From assembly GCA_014859965.1 (NCBI GenBank), contig JACZKQ010000080.1, positions 1 to 44,874 on the forward strand: a stretch of 44,874 nt of DNA, read 5' to 3'. Within the stretch, counting starts at the first letter, position 1; every line of letters starts with the position of its first letter. The notes beneath the pieces are model-generated. The model had not been told where the DNA came from. It worked only from the letters and a program-made list of their open reading frames with translations, and searched no databases. This DNA is from Phycisphaerae bacterium (GTDB taxonomy: Bacteria; Planctomycetota; Phycisphaerae; Sedimentisphaerales; Anaerohalosphaeraceae). The position numbers and the translations under genes are program-made. This document shows, piece after piece, positions 25,342-33,085 of this stretch.

Positions 25342-25689
25342 TCAAACCCGCAGTTTTGGCGACTGGCAGAACTCCAGAGCGACCCGCCGCGTTGGCGGCG
25401 AAAAACGCCGAACGTTCTCGGCCTCCAGGTCCGCTCTGATGACCCGTGCGTACGTGTCGAATCGGCCTCCGAACTCGAGCAACCCTTCCGTCGGCGGAAC
25501 CGACATTTCGATGCTGACGAGTTCGCCTTCGTTCAGGCGAGCGCTGTTGATTTCCAGCAACATGCCGCTCGGGCTAACGTTGACCGTGTTACCGGTGCAC
25601 ATACCGGTCCCTTGGCCGACTCTCTGGCACACCACATCGAGTCTGAGTGGCAAACGGGGGTGGGTGCGTCTGTTCTTTTCGTCGATCAT
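25342..25689 (-). CDS. Short single-domain PilZ protein
   Basis: 115 residues from the ATG at 25689, with AGGA five bases upstream; longer in-frame starts lack a ribosome site. The PilZ motifs are NRRTHPRLPLRLDVV (about 6-20, where RRTHPR supplies the arginines) and TVNVSPSGMLLEI (about 33-45, the D/NxSxxG motif with N as first residue). It is a stand-alone c-di-GMP receptor domain. It lies 92 bases upstream of the lipoprotein gene, which has its own promoter. The second PilZ protein of the window is at 5761. Confidence 0.85.
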   Translation of the reverse strand: MIDEKNRRTHPRLPLRLDVVCQRVGQGTGMCTGNTVNVSPSGMLLEINSARLNEGELVSIEMSVPPTEGLLEFGGRFDTYARVIRADLEAENVRRFSPPTRRVALEFCQSPKLRV

Positions 25690-25977
25690 AAGCATCCCTG
25701 CCCATCCAAAAAACGGCAAAAACATTCTCCAACCACGCACTGCGAAGGAGAGCAAAGTCTATACCAGCGGGGCCTCGGCACACGCAGCCCATTTTACCAG
25801 TCCGTAACTGTTCCTGCCAGAAGAGCTTATAGTCGGCCCGTCTGCGTAGTAGTTTTTCCGCTGTTAAATCTTCGGCTTAGGAGCCCGAAAACGTTTAAAA
25901 ATGGCAACATTTTGGTCCGCAGGACTGCCGGCAAGCCTGGTTCCGATAACAAATGCATTTTTGTCCACAGTGAGGCG

Positions 25978-26005
25978 TTGATGTTATTCTGTTTCACAAT
26001 AGAAT
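25978..26005 (+). promoter_or_regulatory. Upstream promoter candidate for the histidine kinase gene
   Basis: -35 TTGATG (25978-25983), a 16-base spacer, and -10 TAGAAT (26000-26005). ATTCT (25986-25990) and AGAAT (26001-26005) form a short inverted repeat across it. It would give a leader of about 105 bases. Confidence 0.5.
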
Positions 26006-26080
26006 GTTACATGGGGTTTCGGGAGCGCATTCCACATTTACAAAGCTCAACGCCGGCGTTTCGTTTTTGCAACATGCACC

Positions 26081-26109
26081 TTGACTTTCGGTCCGGAATC
26101 TGGTCTAAT
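26081..26109 (+). promoter_or_regulatory. Proximal promoter giving a leaderless histidine kinase mRNA
   Basis: -35 TTGACT (26081-26086), a 17-base spacer, and -10 TCTAAT (26104-26109). The ATG at 26117 begins seven bases after the -10 box, where transcription should start. No Shine-Dalgarno sequence is present upstream. Confidence 0.72.
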
Positions 26110-26116
26110 GGGGTCG

Positions 26117-27277
26117 ATGGCGAGAGAAGTAGAACAACAGGGCGATTCTCGGGTCCGAAATTTCGATCTCAGCAAGCAGCATCTCAGATGTTCAGGTTTT
26201 TCAGGGCTCGCCGAGTCGATATTATCATCCCTTTCTGTTGGCGTTGTGGCTTATGACCTTGATTTGAAGGTTCGCGGCGCCAATGCCGAAGCGGGAAAGG
26301 TGATCGTTCTGTGCGAATCCATCGATTCGTCGCTGGCGGCCGGGACTGATGAGCGGGTCTGGGGTAACTGGCGCATGTTCCTTCAGGCCGCAATTGTCGA
26401 TGGCAAGCGGGGAGAGTTTGAGCGGGTGAAATACCAGTCGCCGGGTCAGCAGCGCCTGCTCCACATCGTGTGCATGCCCGTGCGGGACAATGACTCCGGC
26501 CCAATCGTCGGCGGGATGGTCGTTATCCAGGATGTGACGGAGAAAGCCGACACGGAGCATCAGTTGGCACAGGCCGAACGGCTGGCCGCTATCGGCAAGG
26601 TCGCCGGGCGAGTTGCGCACGAATTGAATAATCCCATGGACGGTATACTCCGGTATATCAATCTCGCCTCACGCATCATCGACCAGGGCGACGCCGACAA
26701 GGCCAAGGAGTATCTTGGGCACAGCCGCAACGGACTGCTGCGCATGGTGCAGATTCTCGGCGAGCTGCTGGAGTTTTCTCGCAGTACGTATTCGGCGTTC
26801 GATTATGCAACGGTTGACAAGATCGCAGCCGACGCGGTCAGGGCGCTGGAATCGCGGAGCGAAGGAGTAGAAATCAAAATCGTCCATGAATGCCCGCACG
26901 CCATAGGCCCGGTGCGGGTCATGAGCCTGTTTCAGGTTTTCTGTAACCTGATCAAGAACGCGATCGACGCGATGCAAGGCCGCGGCACGCTGACTATCCG
27001 CATCTGGTGCGCCGACGAGGTGCTCTTCGTCTCGTTTGGCGATACCGGGCGCGGCTTTGCCGCCGACGATGCGGCGCGGATCTTCGAGCCGTTCTATACA
27101 ACCAAGGGTCCGGGCAAGGGCACGGGCCTGGGGCTGTCCATCTGCAAGGACATTATAGAGAAATACGGCGGCCGGATCACCGCCGAAAACGCTGCCGGCG
27201 GCGGCGGTGTTTTTACGGTGCAATTGCCGCTGACCGAGGCGGTGCTGAAGCGACAGGAACAGGGGCGGCAACAGTGA
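26117..27277 (+). CDS. Soluble PAS-type sensor histidine kinase (NtrB-like)
   Basis: 386 residues from the ATG at 26117. No membrane helix is seen, so it is cytoplasmic. A PAS-like sensor domain (about 30-143) is followed by HisKA with the phosphorylated H168 in VAHELNNP, then the HATPase domain: N box NLIKNAID (about 279-286), G1 DTGRGFA (about 307-313), and [11 protein letters not shown]2 (about 330-339). It should phosphorylate D54 of the response regulator encoded by the next gene, whose GTG overlaps this stop as GTGA. Two promoters lie upstream; the proximal one makes the transcript leaderless. An ATG at 26108 overlaps the -10 box and is unlikely. The signal is unknown. Confidence 0.92.
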   Translation: MAREVEQQGDSRVRNFDLSKQHLRCSGFSGLAESILSSLSVGVVAYDLDLKVRGANAEAGKVIVLCESIDSSLAAGTDERVWGNWRMFLQAAIVDGKRGEFERVKYQSPGQQRLLHIVCMPVRDNDSGPIVGGMVVIQDVTEKADTEHQLAQAERLAAIGKVAGRVAHELNNPMDGILRYINLASRIIDQGDADKAKEYLGHSRNGLLRMVQILGELLEFSRSTYSAFDYATVDKIAADAVRALESRSEGVEIKIVHECPHAIGPVRVMSLFQVFCNLIKNAIDAMQGRGTLTIRIWCADEVLFVSFGDTGRGFAADDAARIFEPFYTTKGPGKGTGLGLSICKDIIEKYGGRITAENAAGGGGVFTVQLPLTEAVLKRQEQGRQQ

Positions 27278-28659
27278 GCAAGGCGAACATACTGGTAGTG
27301 GATGACGATCGGATCATACTGGATTCGCTGTGCGAGTTCCTCAGGCTCGAAGGCTATACGGCAACGGCGGCCGGCACGATCACTCAGGCGATGACGGAGC
27401 TGCAGCGTCAGGCGTTTTCACTCGTCGTAACCGACGTGAACATGCCCGATGGAGACGGCTTCGAACTGCTCGCCAGGATTCGCAAGAACCATCCCCAAAC
27501 TGTGACCATCGTGATCACCGGCTACGGCACCATCGAGAGCGCCGTCGAAGCGATTAAGATGGGGGCGTACGATTACCTGACCAAGCCGATCATCGATGAC
27601 GACCTGCGGCTCGGCGTCGAGCGGGCGCTCCGCCAGCAGTCGCTCATCCGCGAGAACGCCTCTCTCCGCGGCCAGTTGCGCGACAAGTACAGCCTGGAGA
27701 ACATCATCAGCCACGACTACAAGATGTCGCGGATATTCGACCTTGTCGAGGCGGTTGCCGACAGCAAAACGACAATCCTCATGACGGGTCCATCGGGTAC
27801 CGGCAAAAGCATGCTGGCCCGCGCCGTCCACTTCCGGTCATGGCGGCGCGACGAGCCGTTCGTCGAGGTCAGTTGCGGAGCCCTTCCCGAAACGCTGCTG
27901 GAAAGCGAGCTGTTCGGCCATGTCAAGGGCGCCTTCACCGGCGCGGTGCGCGACAAGGAGGGCAAGTTCCTCGCCGCCGACAAAGGCACGATTTTTCTCG
28001 ATGAGATCGCCAGCGCCTCGCCGGCGATGCAGGTCAAGCTGCTTCGCGTGCTGCAGGACCGGCAATTCGAAGCCGTCGGCTCGAATCGCACGATCACCGT
28101 GGACACGCGGGTAATCCTCGCCTCGAACAGCGACCTCGCCGAGGAGGTCCGCGCCGGACGCTTCCGTGAGGACCTGTACTATCGCGTCAACGTAGTGACG
28201 ATCGGTATTCCAGCGCTGGCCGACCGGGTGAGCGACGTGCCGCTGCTGTCGGAACACTTTCTCAAGCACTTCTGCGCCGCGCACGGCCGCCATAAGACCG
28301 GCGTCGCGCCCGAGGCGATGACGTATTTGCAGCGATACCCCTGGCCCGGCAACGTCCGCGAACTGGAAAACGTCATGGAACGGGCGGTGCTCCTGAGCAA
28401 GGGCCCGCAAATCGGCATCGAGGATCTGCCCCCCGTCGTCATTACCCATCAAGCCGCCCCGCGCCCGCACGGCTACGCGGGCACCACACTCAAGGACGCC
28501 CTCGCCGAGCCGGAACGAAATATTCTCCGCGCCGCACTCGAAGAGAATAACTGGAACCGTCAGGATACCGCCAAAGCGCTCAACATCAACCGAACCACGC
28601 TCTACAAGAAAATGAAACGGCACGGCCTGGAAGCGGAAGCCCTTCGCCTGGGATTTTAG
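27274..28659 (+). CDS. NtrC-family sigma54-dependent response regulator
   Basis: 461 residues from the GTG at 27274, which overlaps the kinase stop as GTGA. Domain order: receiver with phospho-acceptor D54 ([10 protein letters not shown]), AAA+ sigma54-activator domain with Walker A GPSGTGKS (172-179), the GAFTGA loop (219-224) that contacts sigma54, Walker B IFLDE, and a C-terminal Fis-type HTH ([24 protein letters not shown]) that binds enhancer DNA. It activates sigma54 promoters when phosphorylated. No -24/-12 promoter (TGGCAC-N5-TTGC type) was spotted in this window, so its targets are probably elsewhere. A possible terminator follows at 28658. Confidence 0.95.
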   Translation: MSKANILVVDDDRIILDSLCEFLRLEGYTATAAGTITQAMTELQRQAFSLVVTDVNMPDGDGFELLARIRKNHPQTVTIVITGYGTIESAVEAIKMGAYDYLTKPIIDDDLRLGVERALRQQSLIRENASLRGQLRDKYSLENIISHDYKMSRIFDLVEAVADSKTTILMTGPSGTGKSMLARAVHFRSWRRDEPFVEVSCGALPETLLESELFGHVKGAFTGAVRDKEGKFLAADKGTIFLDEIASASPAMQVKLLRVLQDRQFEAVGSNRTITVDTRVILASNSDLAEEVRAGRFREDLYYRVNVVTIGIPALADRVSDVPLLSEHFLKHFCAAHGRHKTGVAPEAMTYLQRYPWPGNVRELENVMERAVLLSKGPQIGIEDLPPVVITHQAAPRPHGYAGTTLKDALAEPERNILRAALEENNWNRQDTAKALNINRTTLYKKMKRHGLEAEALRLGF

Positions 28660-28686
28660 CGGCACCACCCGTTTGCTGCTGCCGCT
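28658..28686. terminator. Possible terminator between convergent genes
   Basis: AGCGGCA (28658-28664) and TGCCGCT (28680-28686), a 7-base inverted repeat with a 15-base loop, overlapping the stop of the response regulator. There is no clean T-run, so confidence is low. Confidence 0.4.
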
Positions 28687-28700
28687 CGATTGTTTCCTGC

Positions 28701-28955
28701 TTATCGAACTGTTTCGGCCGCGAGGGCCGGGGCTTCACGTTCCTGCTTAAGCAATGCCTGGATGAGGTCGTAATTCTGGCTCATGAAAATGCTGCTGGTG
28801 TCGTAATTCGGGTCGAACCACGTGTCGTGCTTCGCCCGGTCCGTCAGCGGCACGGTCAGGAGCGTCTTGCAGTTCTTGCAGAGCACGTCCTTGCCGGCGA
28901 ACCCATCGGCCACCTGATAGTTTCGATCGCACTTGTCGCATTCAAACGTAATCAT
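28701..28955 (-). CDS. Small zinc-ribbon protein
   Basis: 84 residues from the ATG at 28955, with AAGGGAG upstream; longer frames lack support. C6-x-x-C9 and C26-x-x-C29 (FECDKCDRNYQV and VLCKNCKTLL) form a typical zinc-ribbon knuckle pair like those of the MJ0042/DUF-type planctomycete N-terminal ribbons. The remaining 55 residues have a tryptophan and acidic/amidic helix (FDPNYDTSSIFMSQNYDLIQALLKQ, about 47-71) with no known domain. Zinc ribbons of this kind usually sit at the front of larger proteins; here the partner domain is absent. Function unknown. Confidence 0.72.
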   Translation of the reverse strand: MITFECDKCDRNYQVADGFAGKDVLCKNCKTLLTVPLTDRAKHDTWFDPNYDTSSIFMSQNYDLIQALLKQEREAPALAAETVR

Positions 28956-29173
28956 GGCACGCTCCCTTCGTTTCTGGGCCCACAGGCCGGGTGCGTCAAA
29001 GCCGCCGCGAGCCGTTTCCCCCTTTGTCATCTGTAATATCAGACGTATGGAAAAGGCATTTATTACACCAAAGCCGGATATTTGCGGAATTTTTACTTGC
29101 CCATATTAACAGTCGCCGGTTCCCGGCCATGCCCGCCTGGTCTATCTAATTAGTGCGTCTGCGGCCGGGCCGG

Positions 29174-29761
29174 TTACACGCCCTTGATGCCATGGCTCTT
29201 CAGGTAATGCTCTATCGACTTCTTAGCCCGTGAAAACGTGGTCCTTGCGGCCAGGTCGCTGCATCCTACGTGGGTGCCGATCTGCTCGTAGGACATGTTC
29301 TCATAGCACCGCATGGCGAGCACGCGACGGGGTTTCTCCTTCAGCGTGGAGATGGCGTTGCGGACCATGGCCCGCATTTCGCAACGAAAAACGCCCGTTT
29401 CCGGGCGCAAGGACTCGTCCCGAAGGCAATCGTCCAGGTTCTGCGGCTCAATCGCGGAAAAACGCGTGGTAACGTTCCTGCCGTTTCGCCGGTAGTGGTC
29501 GTTGAGCAGATTGCCGGCTATGCGAAACAGCCACGGCCAGAAGCTCTCGGCATTCTGCAGCCGACCGAGCCCGCGGAGCATCCTGAGCAAGGTTTCCTGC
29601 GTAAAATCGGCCGCCAGATCGACATCCAGGGTCATGCGCAGGAAATGCGCCCGCAGTTTCGGCTCCACCAGGCTGACCAGGCGATCCAGGCTGGCTCGGT
29701 CGCCTGTCTGGGCTCCTTCCACAAGGATGCCAAAGTCGGTTTTGCTCTCGCACGGGACCAT
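29174..29761 (-). CDS. ECF-type RNA polymerase sigma factor
   Basis: 195 residues with regions 2 and 4. Region 2: FTQETLLRMLRGLGRLQNAESFWPWLFRIAGNLLNDHYRR (about 53-92), where DFTQET/WLFRIA are the polymerase-binding and -10-melting segments. Region 4: LKEKPRRVLAMRCYENMSYEQIGTHVGCSDLAARTTFSRAKKSI (about 140-183). AGGAGAG precedes the ATG at 29761. No anti-sigma factor gene is adjacent: downstream is a zinc-ribbon protein (218 bases away) and the divergent neighbour is a small HTH protein. It belongs to the class with an unusual, unassigned regulator; targets are unknown. Confidence 0.93.
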   Translation of the reverse strand: MVPCESKTDFGILVEGAQTGDRASLDRLVSLVEPKLRAHFLRMTLDVDLAADFTQETLLRMLRGLGRLQNAESFWPWLFRIAGNLLNDHYRRNGRNVTTRFSAIEPQNLDDCLRDESLRPETGVFRCEMRAMVRNAISTLKEKPRRVLAMRCYENMSYEQIGTHVGCSDLAARTTFSRAKKSIEHYLKSHGIKGV

Positions 29762-29821
29762 TTCTTCTCTCCTTTCGTGGCGGCGTCGGCAGCCGCGTCC
29801 ACAGCTTCACCCAACGGATTG

Positions 29822-29842
29822 ACCCGGACTGCAAATCCGGGT
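29822..29842. repeat. Inverted repeat between the sigma factor and HTH genes
   Basis: ACCCGGA (29822-29828) and TCCGGGT (29836-29842), a perfect seven-base inverted repeat separated by seven bases, in the divergent intergenic region. It may be an operator of one of the two adjacent regulators. Confidence 0.4.
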
Positions 29843-29879
29843 ATTCTGTCGGGCGGTTATATTGCCCATGAACTCCGTA

Positions 29880-29885
29880 TATAAT
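29880..29885 (+). promoter_or_regulatory. -10 box candidate of the HTH gene
   Basis: TATAAT, a perfect consensus, lies 79 bases upstream of the HTH start, but the -35 position (TATATT) is poor. Activation by an extra factor is possible. Confidence 0.4.
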
Positions 29886-29964
29886 AAACACCGAAAGAGG
29901 GCTGGTATTTACATAATTGCCGGATTTTGATTACAAGCAGAGCCGTAAAAGGGAGGCGTAAATT

Positions 29965-30441
29965 ATGGAAGAGGAGCATATTCTCGCGCAGGAAATTCTG
30001 AAAAGGCACAACGTCTCCGTTTCACAGTTGGCCGACAAGGTGGGCATGGCCGATTCGACCCTTTACGAGTACACCGGCGGCCGCAAAAAGAGCATCCCCA
30101 TCTGTGTCTGGCGGGCCCTTTACTCCCTCACGCAGGATGTACGCATTCCGGAGCTCATCATCGGGGATGTGGAAAGCTTTATTGTGCCTATGCCCAAGCG
30201 GGGCGTCGAGGACGGCACGGAGGGCACCCTGAAACGGCTGATCGATAAACGCCGCAAGGATCTTGAATGCGAGATTGCGATCCTCGACATCCTCGCCGAC
30301 GGCCGGATCGACGAAGACGACTGGAAGGCCATCGAACAGTATCGCGACGCTCACCCTGAGGCGGTAATGTTGGACGCCCAAATATACCACACGATCAACG
30401 GGCAATACGAAGACTCCCTGAAAAAGAAGGCCGGCCGATGA
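29965..30441 (+). CDS. HTH protein resembling phage CII-type regulators
   Basis: 158 residues. N-terminal HTH region: ILKRHNVSVSQLADKVGMADSTLYEYTGGRKKSIPICVWRALYSL (about 10-54) matches the arrangement of the phage CII-like regulatory family, including the tyrosine/glycine turn. The C-terminal half (about 80-155) is charged and helical (GTLKRLIDKRRKDLECEIAILDILADGRIDEDDW). GGGAGG is upstream of the ATG. It is divergent from the ECF sigma factor gene and is not accompanied by other phage genes. It could be a domesticated phage-type regulator; role unknown. Confidence 0.75.
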   Translation: MEEEHILAQEILKRHNVSVSQLADKVGMADSTLYEYTGGRKKSIPICVWRALYSLTQDVRIPELIIGDVESFIVPMPKRGVEDGTEGTLKRLIDKRRKDLECEIAILDILADGRIDEDDWKAIEQYRDAHPEAVMLDAQIYHTINGQYEDSLKKKAGR

Positions 30442-30474
30442 CCACGACGCTCCCAGTCTTCGGCGGCGATGAGA

Positions 30475-30502
30475 TTGACGGCGTCAGCGCGGCTGATATA
30501 AT
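30475..30502 (+). promoter_or_regulatory. sigma70-type promoter of the Tat-exported TIM-barrel gene
   Basis: -35 TTGACG (30475-30480), a 16-base spacer, and -10 TATAAT (30497-30502). The leader to the ATG at 30550 is about 40 bases. Confidence 0.78.
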
Positions 30503-30549
30503 GGTACAGGTGCTTGCCTGTTTTATCATATAACCGAGGAGAACATTAC

Positions 30550-31458
30550 ATGTTGAAGCGATTCAATCGTCGTGATTTTCTAAAGCGAACTGCCGGAGCA
30601 GGTGCGGGCGCCTGGCTGGCGGCTGCAGTTTCGGCTGAAGCTGCCGAGCAAAAAAAGGCCGGGCTGAGCACGCCGACGGCGCAAAAGCTGGGCTGGGAGA
30701 TCGGTTGCCAGCTTTATACGTTCCGCGACCGCTCCTTCTACGAAGCCTTGGATGTCATCTCGGAACTGGGCATCCGCCACGTGGAGCCGTGCTTCTTTCT
30801 GCCTTTGAGTAAGGATCGGCCCGACCTGAAAACCAGCGAAATGCTCTCGGCCGATCAGCGTCGCGAGTTGAAGAAACGCCTGGCCGACCGCGGCGTGCGG
30901 ATGACCAACTATTATGCACCGATCGAAGGCGACACGGGCACGTTTCGCAAGATATTCGACTTCGCCAAAGAAATGGGTGTCAGGAACCTCGTTGCCGAAC
31001 CGCCCGCCGAGGTGTTCGATTCGCTGGAAAAGCTCTGCGACGAGTACAAGATCAACCTGACGATCCACAACCATCCCAAGGGTGACAACTCGCGTTACTG
31101 GCGGCCGGAGAGCGTCCTGGCGGTATGCGAGGGCCGAACCAAGCGGATCGGCAGTTGCTCCGACACCGGCCACTGGGTGCGCTCGGGTCTCGATCCTGTG
31201 GCGTGCCTTCAGCAGATGAAGGGACGGATCATCGGCATGCACCTCAAGGATGTCGCCGAGTGGGGCAAGCCCGAAGCACGCGACGTGCCGCTGGGCACCG
31301 GCAAGGCCAATTATACCACCGTGCTCAAGGAGCTTCACTCACAGAAGTTCCGCGGCTTAATGACCGTGGAGTATGAGCACCTGTCCGGACAACTCGCTCA
31401 GGACGTCGCCCAATGCGTCAAGTTCGTGGAAGACTTTGCCAAGTCCGCGAAACGTTGA
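30550..31458 (+). CDS. Tat-exported sugar phosphate isomerase/epimerase-like TIM-barrel protein
   Basis: 302 residues from the ATG at 30550, preceded by GAGGAG. A twin-arginine signal (FNRRDFLKRTAGAGAGAWLAAAVS, about 5-28) is followed by a xylose-isomerase-like barrel: IGCQLYTFRDRSFYEALDVISELGIRHVEP (about 51-80), NLTIHNHPKG (about 165-174), GSCSDTGHWVRSG (about 202-214), GRIIGMHLKDV (about 224-234) and MTVEYE at the end. The histidines and acids of HNHP, DTGHW and HLKD are the metal-binding positions of the superfamily. Unlike the copy at 13942, it keeps all of these. Next gene (sulfatase) is convergent. Substrate unknown. Confidence 0.9.
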   Translation: MLKRFNRRDFLKRTAGAGAGAWLAAAVSAEAAEQKKAGLSTPTAQKLGWEIGCQLYTFRDRSFYEALDVISELGIRHVEPCFFLPLSKDRPDLKTSEMLSADQRRELKKRLADRGVRMTNYYAPIEGDTGTFRKIFDFAKEMGVRNLVAEPPAEVFDSLEKLCDEYKINLTIHNHPKGDNSRYWRPESVLAVCEGRTKRIGSCSDTGHWVRSGLDPVACLQQMKGRIIGMHLKDVAEWGKPEARDVPLGTGKANYTTVLKELHSQKFRGLMTVEYEHLSGQLAQDVAQCVKFVEDFAKSAKR

Positions 31459-31482
31459 GTATTTCGACCGGGCCAAACTTCT

Positions 31483-32856
31483 TTATTGCCGGTCACGATC
31501 CTTAGCTGCGATTGCCTTGAGTGTCTTGATCATCTCGGCCACGCGGTCGGTCTGCCCGGCCGCGCGGTCGTTTTCTTCCAGCGGGTCATTGGCCAGGTCG
31601 AACAGCATCGGCTTAGCAAATTGCCTGTTTGTGATCAGCTTCCACTCGCCCACTCGCACCGCATACGCCCCCGGGGTCTTCCAATAGAGCGTCCGCGGTT
31701 GGCGCGATTGGCCTGCTGCAATCGCCCCCCACACGTCCTTGCCGTCCCAGTCCAAGTCCTCCGTGGGCTGCACCCCCGCAACCCTGCACAATGTGGGCAT
31801 CCAGTCGACGATATGCATCGGCCCGTCGCACTGGCCCGGCTTCAGCCGTCCGCGCCAGTTCAAAAGCCCGGGCACGCGGATCCCGCCCTCGAACACGTCG
31901 CCCTTCCACCCCCGCAGCGGCCGGTTATCGCCCAGCACCGTGTGCGGCCGATCCGAATAATCCCCGCCGTACTCGGTCGCACTCTGCCAACTCTTCTGCC
32001 CGCCGTTGTCGCTGACAAAGACAATCAGCGTATTCTCCCGCAGCCCCGCATCGTCGATCGCCTTGACAATCCGCCCGATCTGCGCATCCATATGCGTCAC
32101 GCTTGCTGCATACCACCGCCGCGATTCGTCCGCGATATCCGCATACATGTCCACCCATCGGCGCGGCTCGTCCAGCGGGTAGTGCGGCACGCTGTACGCC
32201 GCATACAAGAACAACGGCGCCTCACCTTTCGTGCGAATCAGGCGTATCGCCTCGTCCGTGATCAAGTCCGTCGCGTGCCCCTCCTCTTCGATGAACACAT
32301 CGTCGCGGTGCCACGATTTGGCGCCCGTTTTGTACAGATGCGTATAAGGGTCGATTTGCCCGTCCATATAACCGTACGAGGACTCGAAGCCGAACTTGGT
32401 CGGCACACACTCCGGCGGCGACCCCATGTGCCACTTGCCGCTGATCGCCGTACGGTATCCGCCACGCCGCAGCGCCTCGGCCAACGTGATCGTGCCCTCG
32501 TCGAATATCCTGCCGTAGGCGGGCGAGAGCACCCCGTAGCGGCTTGGGTACCGGCCCGTCATCAGCCCCACGCGCGTCGGCGTGCAGGTGGGCATCACAT
32601 AATGCTGATTCAGCCGCACCCCTTCCGCCGCCAGCCGGTCGATGTTCGGCGTGCGTATCCGTGAGCCGTTGTAGCCGACATCCGCCCAGCCCAGATCGTC
32701 GGCAATAATGAAAACGATGTTGGGACGCTGCGCCGCATTCGGCCTGACCTGCTGCGAGGGGCTGCACGCTCCCAAGGGCGACAAGCCGGCCCCCACGCTC
32801 AACGCGATCCCCTTCATGAACGTCCGTCGACTCAGCCTGCGGCATTCGGCCATCAT
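31483..32856 (-). CDS. Arylsulfatase-type sulfatase (Cys-type), Tat-exported lipoprotein
   Basis: 457 residues. The catalytic consensus is C91-T-P-T-R (PTCTPTR), where C91 is oxidised to formylglycine by the anaerobic or aerobic maturation enzyme. PNIVFIIADDLGWADVGYNG (about 45-64) carries the metal aspartates, and SDNGGQ (about 276-281) and GGYRTAISGKWHMG (about 131-144) are the remaining family markers. The N-terminus combines a twin-arginine motif (SRRTFMKG, 9-16) with a lipobox-like LGAC (28-31), so it is probably a Tat-exported lipoprotein. The substrate (a sulfated glycan) is not predictable. No formylglycine-generating enzyme is in the window. Promoter at 32908-32937. It supports the idea that the region degrades sulfated polysaccharides. 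Confidence 0.96.
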   Translation of the reverse strand: MMAECRRLSRRTFMKGIALSVGAGLSPLGACSPSQQVRPNAAQRPNIVFIIADDLGWADVGYNGSRIRTPNIDRLAAEGVRLNQHYVMPTCTPTRVGLMTGRYPSRYGVLSPAYGRIFDEGTITLAEALRRGGYRTAISGKWHMGSPPECVPTKFGFESSYGYMDGQIDPYTHLYKTGAKSWHRDDVFIEEEGHATDLITDEAIRLIRTKGEAPLFLYAAYSVPHYPLDEPRRWVDMYADIADESRRWYAASVTHMDAQIGRIVKAIDDAGLRENTLIVFVSDNGGQKSWQSATEYGGDYSDRPHTVLGDNRPLRGWKGDVFEGGIRVPGLLNWRGRLKPGQCDGPMHIVDWMPTLCRVAGVQPTEDLDWDGKDVWGAIAAGQSRQPRTLYWKTPGAYAVRVGEWKLITNRQFAKPMLFDLANDPLEENDRAAGQTDRVAEMIKTLKAIAAKDRDRQ

Positions 32857-32907
32857 ACAATCTCCCGTAATTCAAATAAAACCCGGCAAGCCGGTAATCA
32901 TATGTGT

Positions 32908-32937
32908 ATTATACCCCCGCCCAGTGAAAAAGTCCAA
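32908..32937 (-). promoter_or_regulatory. sigma70-type promoter of the sulfatase gene
   Basis: On the minus strand, -35 TTGGAC (32937-32932), an 18-base spacer, and -10 TATAAT (32913-32908). The start of translation is about 50 bases downstream. Confidence 0.75.
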
Positions 32938-33085
32938 GCGGGCCCAAATCCGGACCCGTCTCTGTGAGTAAGGCGACAGATTTGTGTTTTATTTTGCAGC
33001 GCATCTTGTTGTAATAGAATGCAGCGTTATTGCAGCCGGAAAACGAAAGGCCCGGCTATTCTGCAAGCGTCAATGGAGTATAACC

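Larger units (their letters stand above)
25690..26116. other. Intergenic region with two promoters for the histidine kinase
   Basis: 427 bases without a supported gene between the divergent PilZ gene and the histidine kinase gene. It is more A/T-rich than the surroundings. Two plus-strand promoter candidates are visible at 25978-26005 and 26081-26109. No RNA gene was recognised. Confidence 0.6.

Noticed and set aside
26108..26117. ATG at 26108 as the histidine kinase start
   Set aside because: It overlaps the -10 box (TCTAAT, 26104-26109); the next ATG at 26117 fits the transcript start.
32992..33020. Promoter for the metallo-beta-lactamase-fold gene (TTTTGC-17-TAGAAT)
   Set aside because: The -10 is fair but the -35 matches only two consensus bases; a 15-base spacing to TTGCAG is too short.
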